DNA of 64,000 nt from Monodelphis domestica. Taxonomy: Eukaryota > Chordata > Mammalia > Didelphimorphia > Didelphidae. The notes beneath the pieces are model-generated. The model saw nothing but the letters and a program-made list of their open reading frames with translations, was not told the DNA's origin and ran no database searches. The position numbers were made by a program, and so were the translations under genes. Location: positions 6,940,391 to 7,004,390 of the forward strand of contig NC_077232.1 in assembly GCF_027887165.1 (NCBI RefSeq). The letters are read 5' to 3'. Positions 55,560 through 64,000 of this stretch are shown here, piece after piece; positions within the stretch are counted from its first letter, which is position 1, and each line of letters starts with the position of its first letter.

Positions 55560-56000
55560 GGATCCTTTTCTCTTCATTATAACCTGTCAAACTTCCTGCC
55601 TCTCTGAATTCTTCATATTCATTATTTCTTTTAGCATAGTAATTTTCATAGGCCACAATTTTGTCTATCAATTCTCTAATCAATACATTGTTTCTGCAGT
55701 CTCAGTGGGTTGAGAGCCAGTCCCAGAGACAAGAGGTCCTGGGTTCAAATCTAGCCTCAAATACTTCCTAGATGGATGACCCTGGACAAGTCACTTAACC
55801 TCCATGGCCAAGCCCGTATCACCTTTCTCCCTTGGAACCAATACACTGATTCTAGGACAGAAGGGAAGGATTTTGAAAAATAAAAATTCTTTGTTTCTAC
55901 TTGATTTCTAGCTTTTTGCTTTCCCAAAAAAGGACTGCTATGATTATCTTGGTATACGTGAGACCTTTCTGTCTTTGACTTCCTTGAGATATATGCCAGC
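55560..56000 (-). mobile_element. L1-like fragment (antisense) split by a SINE (+, 55691-55888)
   Basis: The L1-like text 'ttcatattcattatttcttt' and 'tctgtctttgacttccttga' matches the 18860-19105 block. The SINE reads 'ctgggttcaaatctagcctc' to 'attctaggacagaagg'. Confidence 0.7.
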
Positions 56001-56029
56001 AGTGGCTTCTCTCTCCAAGTCAAAAGAGG

Positions 56030-56195
56030 CGGTTAAGTACTGACTCCTGAATGCAAATCCTGCTTTGATATCTGCTTACTCTGTGACCTTGGGAAAATCA
56101 TTTAACCTCCTGGTCCTCAGTTTCCTCATCTGTAAAATGAGAGGAATGGACTAGGTCCCCTCTGCAGGTCCCTTCTAGATCAATGATAGGAATTG
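56030..56195 (+). mobile_element. MIR SINE
   Basis: 'ctctgtgaccttgggaaaat', 'cctcagtttcctcatctgta' and 'aatggactaggtcccctctg'. Confidence 0.8.
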
Positions 56196-56697
56196 TAGTC
56201 GCTTTTTAAAAGTAGAATTCCTAATTGCTTTCTGGAATAGCTGGATCCACTCACAGCGAGCTAGTGTGTTGGTCCTTCCACACACCCTTCAGCATGAACT
56301 ATTTCCAGCTTTCAGTGGAATCCTGCAGAAGCCAGGCAAGTCTTTAGGTTCACCATGGCGCTCATCACCAAGCTGGGCTTGGCTGCAGCTGCTCTCAAAG
56401 ACCATCTCCCAGGGTCATAGACAGCTTTCGATCTGTGATGGTGGAGGGACTCCCCATTGGGTGAAACCACCTCCTCACTAGACTGTGAGCTCCAGGGGGG
56501 TAGGCTCTGCTGGGTGCCGAAACTGTGTACTCTCCCCCCTCTCTGATCCTCAGCTCTACCAGCTTCTTTGAGGGGCAGATCAAGAAAGCTCTTCACAGTC
56601 TTTCCTTTTGCTGGATTACTGAGCAGTATTAGTATTCTTTGTGTGCTCTATGTACCAGCCAGTGGTATGGTGGTAAATGTTTAACAACCAGCTTGGG

Positions 56698-56788
56698 GAA
56701 GGAGAGAGAGAGACAGAGAGAGGCAGAGACAGAGACAGACAAAGAGACAGAGAGAGAGAGGGAGAGGGAGAGAAGGAAGGAGAGAGAA
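56698..56788. repeat. (GA)n-rich microsatellite
   Basis: GAGA/GACA units over 90 bp. The minus-strand ORF across it is artefactual. Confidence 0.9.
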
Positions 56789-57054
56789 TAGCATGACATA
56801 CTTCTGTTACAATCTGCATTTTCTCCATCACTTTCTTAAATCTAGATAATTGACAGAATAATAAATCAAGCCCTGATTTGTAGCATTTACTGATTTCCAA
56901 GGAGTGCATGTTCTTCCTGAAAAGTGAATAATTAGTTCTCATAAGTACATTCTAGCTGGCTCCAGCAGACCCTTGGCTTGAACCAAAATGGCTGGTGAAC
57001 TCTTCTCCTAGTGACATTCTCTCTTTAGTAATATTTGGATATAATTTTTAATAA

Positions 57055-58165
57055 TCATTTTCTGACATTTTGTGACCCATGTTCTCTCCCTTCCCTCCCC
57101 TCTCCCCCAAGATGGCAGGAAATATGATGGAGGCTTTATCACACAATGTACATTTCCACGGTTATCATGATGTGAAACAAGACATTTTGCTTATACGAGA
57201 GAAAAGTTCATATAGGAAATAAAATGAAGAATGCTTGCTTCAATCTGCATTTAGAGTCGGTCAGTTCCTTCTATGGTAGTAGATAGTCTTTTTCTTCATG
57301 AGTCCCTTAGAGCTGCCCTGGATCCTGGCCCTGCTGACCGTACTTAAGCCCTTCACAGCTGATCAGTCTACACTATTTCTGTTGCTGTATACACTGTTCT
57401 CCTGGTTCTGCTCACTTCACTTTGCATCTGTTCATAGGAGTCTTTCCAGGCTTTTCTAAACCTGGATGTAATTTTTCCACTTCTTATGACACAATAATAT
57501 TCTATCACAATCAGATGCCACAACTTCTTCAGCCATTCCCCAATTGTACCCAATCAGTTTTTGCTGCGATCAATATTTTTGGACAGGCAGGTTCTTTCCC
57601 CTCTTTAATCGCTTTGGGATCCAGACCTCGTAGGGCTAGTGCTGCCTCAAACAAAGGGTGTGCACAGTTTGCTGGTCCTTTGGCCATGATTCCATATTGC
57701 TCTCCAGAATGGCTGGCTCCCTTCACAGCTCCACCACAGTGTATCAGTGTCCCAGTTTTCCCATATCCCCACCAACACTTATGCTTTTGCTTCTTTGTCA
57801 TGCTAGCTAGTCTGGTGGGTGTGAGGAGTATCTCAGAGTTGTTTTACTTTGCATTTCTCCAGTCAATAGTGATTTGGAGCATTTTATTTTCATAGGACAA
57901 AAGATGGTTACTTCATCTGAGGATTACCTGTTCATCTCTTTTGATCATTTGTCAGTTGGGAAATGCTTTGTATTCTTATACATTTGACTCTGTTCCCTAA
58001 ATATTTGAGAAATGAGCACCTCTGTCAGAGACTTTTGCCATAACAATTTCCCCCCAGTTTGTTGTTTTCCTTCTAATCTAGATTGCATTGATTTTATTTG
58101 TGCAAACCCTTCATTTAATATAGTCAGAGTTACCTATTTTACATCTCATAATGTTCTCTATGCCT
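57055..58165 (-). mobile_element. L1 LINE 3' half, antisense
   Basis: Long reversed L1: 3'UTR-like 'tgttctctcccttccctccc', then 'ttctcctggttctgctcact', 'ccattccccaattgtaccca', 'tcatctcttttgatcatttg'. Short minus-strand ORF2 pieces (IGEWLKKLWHLIVIEYYCVI) remain. Confidence 0.9.
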
Positions 58166-58179
58166 TGTTTGAACCATAG

Positions 58180-58495
58180 TACATCCTCGCAGTGGAGAGA
58201 CAAGAGGATTTGGAGTCAGAGGTCTTGAGTTCAAACCTTGGCTCTGCTACTCCCTGCCTTTGTGTCCTTGGGTAAGTCAATCAACTCTCTGGGCTTCTAT
58301 TTCTTATGGGGAAAATGAAAGAGCTCAGCTAGCTAGCCTCTAAGGAGGCTAAGTCACTCAGCCTCAGTTTCCCCATCTGTAAAATAAACCAAAGATGAAA
58401 TGGCAAATGCCTCCAGTATCTTTATCAAGAAAACCCCAAATCAAGTCATGAAGATTCAGACACACAATTAAAAAACAACTAAATAACAACAATGT
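58180..58495 (+). mobile_element. Two adjoining SINE fragments (MIR and CORE type)
   Basis: 'gtcttgagttcaaaccttgg' to about 58350, then 'cctcagtttccccatctgta' with a tail 'caagtcatgaagattcagac'. Confidence 0.7.
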
Positions 58496-59191
58496 TGTTT
58501 CCCCTGAAATTCTAGCTCAAGCTCCTTTGGACGGGGATTGATTTCATTTTCACCCTTAGAAGTGCAGGAGGTGGCATATAGTAGGTGGACATAGTAAATG
58601 CTTGTGAAATGAATGACCTGCTGGCTGAAATAGAGCCCTCAGTGCGTTCCTCCCTTTCTATCCTGCCTCAGTCTCCCAGAGCTGCTGGCAGGTACTAAGA
58701 CCCCTGGGGGCAGGGCTCTGAAGCCCCCTCTGGTCACCCCTCTTGGGGCCTTGAGACCTGCCACCTCTGCCTTCCCTGCCAGGACACTCTGTTGAGTTTC
58801 TGGCACCTGAGTTAATGGAGAAGTCCAAAGCAGAAGGTGGTGTGTTCAGTGTGCCCCTCTGTGGCACTTCCAGGAACTGCAGGCAGAAGAACTTGCCAAA
58901 CTTGCCTGAGTCTGCAGCAAGCTCCTTTCCATGTCTGTGAGGAGGAGGAGAGGTTTAGGGATGGATGCTACCTTTTTCATTGATATAGGGAGTTCCCAGG
59001 TGAGGAAACTCCCTCTACCAATGCAGATTAGCCCCCTTTCTGCCGCCAGAGGCCAGGAGAGCTGCCCAGAGCACTGTGATGGAGGCGGTATTTGAAAATG
59101 AGAAGTGGAGAGCCACAGTGGGCTCTGGACCAAGAAGGCAGGCAGGGAGGGCCCTGAGAGTCCCAATACTGAGGGTCCTCCAAGGGAACTA

Positions 59192-60195
59192 GTGTAAGAA
59201 TTACATTTTAATGGTTGACTAAAATATATGAAAATTATAAATAATATGGTGGTCGCCAATTCAAAGTATTGTTGTTCAAAGTTGAAATGACCTTTAATAA
59301 CCTTTTTTTTTTTTTACAAAAGAGGTAGAAAGAGTAAAAGTAGAGAAATACAAAAGGGGAGAGAAGACATTAGCCTATCTAATTAAATATTGCTCCAGTG
59401 CTCAACTTAGCCATTGACCTTCACCAGAATTAAATTCTCTCCAGAAGTCAGGAGTCAAGTCCAAGAGTCAGTCAAAGACAATGACTCAAGCTGAAGGTGA
59501 TTCCTGAGGCCGACTTTCTTCCTTAGGTCAATCTTCTTCTTGAAGCCAACTTCCTTCTTGGAGTCAACTTTCTTAACCCCAGAAATTCAGGGCCTTTTAT
59601 AGTGGCTTCTTGTCCCTGACCCTCTTCACAGGGGTCAACCATAGCTTCCAAACTGTCTAGCACTTTCCAGAGGGCAGTGTTTGTGGGAACCAGTTCTCCC
59701 CTTCTGGAGGGGTGATACTCATCAAAAGGGTTCACAAGTTTCTGGAGTTGTCACCCATAGTAGTAAATGACTTGTGAACTCTTCCATCTAGTTCAAGCTT
59801 TTGTTGGTTCAATCCAAAAGTGGACAAAGGAGAGTTAATCCTGTCTTCACAATCTAGTGAGGTACTAAGTAGGGGTGTTTAAGTTATTGTTTAACCAAGT
59901 GTTAACTCATAATAGACAAAGGGAATAAAGAATTCCCTTTTACAAGTGTAAACTCAGAAAAGAGAAGAAAGAATTCCCTTTCCCCAATCCCCCCTGTGAT
60001 TCTTTGGGAGACTAATCCCCTCAATGAATCATTTTACATAATCAGAAATTATCATACTTAGAGATAAGAGGGAAATGAAAAAGAAAGAGAGAGCATACCA
60101 ATGTTTGCTAGACACATTGACAATAAACCAATTAGGAGGCAGTCCCCTTGGCATAAAAGTTTACATTCAGAATAGATGTGTTCAATCCCCCACAG
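59192..60195 (+). mobile_element. LTR-like block of the same family group as 7972-9024
   Basis: It starts TGTAAGAATTAC, carries GGTGGTCGCC (59249-59258) and ends near 'caatcccccaca'. No matching flanking duplication was found, so the ends are approximate. Confidence 0.55.
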
Positions 60196-60439
60196 TTCAA
60201 GCAATTATGCTCTATGGTTCATTCTGGGTCTTCTGATGCTGCAGAGGTTTCTTCAGGCACCCATGATGTGCTCTCCCACTGTCTTTCAGGAATGGAAGAC
60301 TAAAGAACAAGTCTGAAGAAACTTTGAAGCTTTCCCAGCCACCCAGGAGGATGGAGGCAGGGGCAATAAGGGGAGTGAGAAGAGAAGGGAGATGGCAAAC
60401 AAAGACCAAGGGGACACATAGCTCAAGAAAGGCAAAGAA

Positions 60440-60970
60440 GGATACTTCAAATGTCAATGAATCAGGAATCAAAGGATCTAGGTTTGAATCCTGACTCAGC
60501 CACTTATTAGCTGTTGACCTTGGAAAAGTCCCAGCCACTCCAGACTTCAGTGTAAAAGTGGAAGAAAAAAGGAGAATGGACTCAGTAATATATGCCACAG
60601 ACCCTGGACTTATTCTCCCAACACTAACTAGCATTATTGGTAGGTCAGATCTTAAGAAAATGACTGCTAAATCTCCTCTCAGGGACCTAGGATTAACCCT
60701 AAGGGATTGTGGGGTATCTTTATCTAATGCAATGGGGAAGAGAATAAGCATTTATATAGTACCTACTGTGTGTCACATGCTTTACAAATATTATCTCATT
60801 GGATTCTCACAACAACCTTGCAAAGTAGGTGCTGTTATTATTCCCACTTTGCAGTTGAGGAAACTAAGGCAGAGGTTAAGTGATTAGCTGGTAAGTATCT
60901 GAGACTAGATTTGAGTTCCTCTCTTTCTGACTCTAGGACCAGGACTCTATCCATGGTGTCATCTAGCTGA
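60440..60970. mobile_element. MIR (+, 60440-60610) and MIR3/CORE-SINE (-, about 60740-60970)
   Basis: 'ctaggtttgaatcctgactc' in the first. 'ggattctcacaacaaccttg' and 'ttgaggaaactaaggcagag' in the second. Confidence 0.7.
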
Positions 60971-60999
60971 GCTTTGAACCCCAATCAGGGTGCTCCTTG

Positions 61000-61405
61000 C
61001 CATTCTTGTTTGTTGATATCAATTAGTCAGACAGAATTAATTTGCTTTTAGAAAAGAGTATTTACTAAGGTGTTACAAAACATCCCCTCGAAAATAGGTG
61101 ACACTCTCAACTGCCAAAACACAGAGAGCCTAGGGGAAACTAGGCTTAATCTTAGAGATTATTCCTAGCAGGAAGTTAACTCTCAGCTCTGGAAAGTTCT
61201 TTTGATGGAGTCTTCAAGGTTACTACATCATTAACTATGGTACAGATTTTTTGCCAGGCTCTGTGTGGAGGCTGGAATCTGCTTTTCCCATCATGTCCAG
61301 TCAATCCTTGACTCCTGATGCAGACACTGTCATCAGTGATATCAGGGATGCTTCTAGGACATTTAGGGAAAAGTCCAAATCCTCCTGACTCTTTAAAGAT
61401 CAGTG
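61000..61405. other. Possible LTR fragment
   Basis: The sequence has LTR-like composition ('agagtatttactaaggtgtt'), but I can fix no ends or family. Confidence 0.3.
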
Positions 61406-61410
61406 AGCTC

Positions 61411-61607
61411 TGGGGCAGCCGTGTGGCTCAGTGGATAGAGAGTCAGACTTAGAGATGGGAAGTCCTGCTTTCAAATCTGGCCTCAGACACTTCCTAGCTG
61501 TGTGACCCTGGGCAAGTCATTTGTCCCCCATTGCCTAGCCCTTACCACTCTTTTGTCTTGGAACCAATACACAGTATTGATTCCAAGATGGAAGGTAAGG
61601 GCTAAAA

Positions 61608-61608
<1 letters not shown>
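61411..61608 (+). mobile_element. Marsupial tRNA-derived SINE
   Basis: Near full: 'ctggggcagccgtgtggctc' to 'attgattccaagatggaagg', with its A-tail grown into a GATA repeat. Confidence 0.92.

Positions 61609-61610
<2 letters not shown>

Positions 61611-61666
<56 letters not shown>
61611..61666. repeat. (GATA)n microsatellite
   Basis: About 14 GATA units arising from the SINE tail. Confidence 0.95.
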
Positions 61667-61667
61667 T

Positions 61668-62210
61668 TGTGGTCACTAATTATAAAATATTATCCCTTAA
61701 GTCAAAATGACTGTGATCTGTTTTTATTTACAAGGTAGAAAAAGTGAAAGTGGGAAATGTAGGAAAGAGACAGAGCCTAAATAAGCCTACCGGCCCTAAG
61801 TGTTTCTCCAGCCAAGTGAAGTCCAGTTCAGCACCCAGGCAGGGGCTTCCTCAAGTCCTGATCTCCACGTTCTCCATGTGAAAGTCCAGTAATCTCCAGC
61901 AAGCCAATACAGAATCCAAGGAAAGAGTCTCTCCAAAGCCAGGAAAGGAAATTGTGTCCCAGACCATGTTGGTCTCTTTTTATACACCTTTTTCCATGTC
62001 ATTTCTTATCTCTCCCCCTCTTCACAGAAACCAATTGCAGTCTTTCAATTTGCCTGGCTTGTGGCCTTTGGGGGTTTGAACTAGTAAATGACTTGTGAGC
62101 TCTCTTACCTAACGGTTAAGTGGGGTACCAAGTAGGGGTACTTTAAGTTCTTGATTTGATTAGCTAAAAATAGACAAGGGGAGAATTAATTCTATCTTCA
62201 CAACCAAATG
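61668..62210 (+). mobile_element. LTR-like block, third related copy, 5' truncated
   Basis: 'tgtggtcactaattataaaa', 'gacttgtgagctctcttacc', 'taccaagtaggggtacttta' and 'aatagacaaggggagaatta' parallel the 59.2-60.2 kb block. Confidence 0.5.
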
Positions 62211-62297
62211 TATATGCCATAACTTGTTCCACTATTCCCTAATTGTTGGGCATTCCCTCAGTTTCCAAGTCTATTCCACTGCAAAAAGAGCTACCAT

Positions 62298-62931
62298 ATG
62301 GCAAAAAACTGGAAAATGAGGGGATGCCCTTCAATTGGGGAATGGCTGAACAAATTATGGTATATGTTGGTGATGGAATACTCTTGTGCTCAAAGGAATA
62401 ATAAAGTGGAGGAATTCCATGGAGACTGGAACAACCTCCAGGAAGTGATGCAGAGTGAAAGGAGCAGAACCAGGAGAACATTGTACACAGAGACTGATAC
62501 ACTGTGGTACAATTGAATGTAATGGACTTTTCCATTATTGTCAATGCAATGTCCCTGAACAACCTGAGGGGATCAAGGAGAAAAAAAACACTACCCTCAA
62601 GCAGAGGACAAATTGTGGGAGTAAAAACACCGAGGAAAGGCAACAGCTTGACTACAGGGGTGGAGGGGATATGATGGAGGAAAGACTCTAAACGAACACT
62701 CTAATGCAAAAACCAATAACATGGAAATGTATTCGGATCGAGGACACATTTGATACCCAGAGGAATCATGCATCACCAATGGGAAGGGTGGTAGTGGGGG
62801 GGGGGGAGGAAAAGAAAATTATCTTTATTTCTAATGAATAATATTTGAAAATGACCAAATAAAATAATCTTTAAAAAAATAAAAATAAAAAATAAAAAAA
62901 AGAACTAGAGGAAAAAGTTTTGGTAAAAAAA
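62298..62931 (+). mobile_element. L1 LINE 3' end inserted into an older antisense L1
   Basis: AAAAAGAGCTACCAT is duplicated at 62283-62297 and 62932-62946. Inside is L1 3' text ('caattggggaatggctgaac') with a long A-rich tail. The older antisense L1 lies on both sides (62211-62297 and from 62947). Confidence 0.9.
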
Positions 62932-62946
62932 AAAAAGAGCTACCAT

Positions 62947-63560
62947 AAATATTTTTGTACATTCTTAATCAGGGTTTGTTTTGCTTAGGACTAAAATTGC
63001 CTTTAAGCTGTCTTCCTCTTGTTGGCCTCCTTCTCCCCTCTGTCTCTCTTTCTCCATTGAGTAAAATGTGTTTTTATACCCACCTGTGTGTATATGTGTT
63101 TGCCCTCCTTTGACCAATTCAGATGAAAGTGAAGTTTGAGTATCACTCACTTCTCCCACTTCTTCCTCCTGTGTAGACTTTTCCATGCACCAATGATGTG
63201 AGATGATTTCCCCATTCTCCCTCTCCTTTTCCCCTTCTGTAGGGTATTCTTCTTGCTCTCCCTTTTCATTATTCTTTTAAGGTAATTGAAACATGATAGG
63301 ACCATACCCAGGCCTTCTGTCTAATTAGACTTCCTCTATGACTCCTAATAACAATAGGGTACTAAGGGGGACAGATGTATCATCTCCTCAAATTAAAATA
63401 TAAATAGAATATTTTGTTAGTTTCTTATGATTGCTTATCATGTTTGCTTTTTTCTGTTCCTCTTGACCTGTTTTTTACTTCAAAGTTTCTTGGTAACTCT
63501 GATCTCTTCCTCGAGAAAGCTTAGAAACCCTCTATTTCATTCAAAATCGATTTCTTTATG
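62947..63560 (-). mobile_element. Older L1 LINE fragment, antisense, continuing
   Basis: 'aaatatttttgtacattctt' continues the interrupted reversed L1, with 'ttgaccaattcagatgaaag' further on. Confidence 0.65.
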
Positions 63561-64000
63561 GAGTCATTGTAGGATTATACCCTGGTAGTCAGGGAAGTGG
63601 GGAGGAGAAACATTAGGTATCAATTGTACTTGTGATGCTTTCTTAGTAAATCACTTTCCTAAAACTTAAGGAAGTTCAATTGGCTAATTGATAATGGAGA
63701 GCACACAGGTGGGGGCTTAGGAGTAACAGTGGAGAAGCCACAATGTCAAAGATTTAAACCCAGAGTATTTTTGTCGTAGTTAACTGATGCTCTCTGCATC
63801 CAACCATGAATGGGAAGGCAAGTTTAGGAGATACCCAGGGATGAGGTGGGATTGTTGGGGGAGGGGGGGGAGGGAAGCTTCTTTTCAATTTTACGGTCAA
63901 TGCCAAAGGAACCACCATCCTGCCAAGAACCTTTGGCCAAAGGCAACTTTGCCTCTTCCCTCTCTCTTGAATTGACACAGGTAATCAATTCTCCATTTCT
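63560..64000. other. Intergenic end of window
   Basis: No gene or nameable repeat was seen; a short G run lies at 63856-63872. Confidence 0.3.

Noticed and set aside
1-64000. CRISPR arrays, operons, tRNA or rRNA genes, bacterial mobile elements
   Set aside because: No regular spaced repeats or RNA gene folds were seen; tRNA-like B-boxes belong to SINEs, and the DNA is vertebrate nuclear.

Overview
This window is nuclear DNA from a therian mammal, almost certainly a marsupial. The genes have short exons with GT..AG introns, CpG-rich promoters and AATAAA polyadenylation signals. The intergenic DNA is full of L1, L2, MIR/CORE-type SINEs and endogenous-retrovirus LTRs. The dominant young SINE (start GGGGCAGCTAGGTGGCTCAG, a tail reading 'accaatacacagtattgatt') is of the marsupial tRNA-derived type. 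From memory it looks more like Australian marsupials than the South American opossum, but I cannot fix the species.

Three protein genes are well supported and give the order PELI3 (-), MRPL11 (+), NPAS4 (-). This is human 11q13.2 synteny (NPAS4 - MRPL11 - PELI3) in flipped orientation. PELI3 enters from the left edge. Only its first four coding exons (194 codons, most of the N-terminal FHA-like region) are inside; the rest of the FHA domain and the RING-like C-terminus lie beyond base 1. Its CpG-rich promoter is at about 5.0-5.7 kb. MRPL11 is complete: five exons, 193 aa, 29890-31965. NPAS4 is complete: eight coding exons, 795 aa, 39478 down to 34455. It includes a 29-nt last coding segment that is too short to appear as an ORF. 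MRPL11 and NPAS4 converge, with poly(A) signals about 1.6 kb apart.

Layout: 0-5.7 kb PELI3 5' half, with a 570-bp GGAA/GGAG tract against one splice donor; 5.7-29.5 kb a repeat-rich desert with a solo LTR at 8-9 kb, a dismembered ERV pol at 12.9-16.4 kb, an L1/LTR nest at 25.0-27.6 kb, and many SINE and L2 copies; 29.5-32.1 kb MRPL11; 32.1-33.7 kb a short intergenic gap; 33.7-39.7 kb NPAS4; 39.7-46 kb a relatively repeat-poor upstream zone with clusters of CRE, CArG, MEF2-like, AP-1 and RFX X-box motifs; 46-64 kb another repeat-rich desert broken by an unassigned CpG island with a perfect CRE at about 52.9-53.6 kb.

The three genes are not an operon-like system: NPAS4 is a neuronal activity-induced bHLH-PAS factor, MRPL11 a mitoribosomal protein, PELI3 an E3 ligase scaffold of innate signalling. 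I found no new gene system, CRISPR, tRNA or rRNA. The most interesting content is regulatory (candidate NPAS4 enhancers, paired X-boxes in PELI3 intron 1, the orphan CpG island) and structural (a fold-back LTR, nested insertions with readable target-site duplications).
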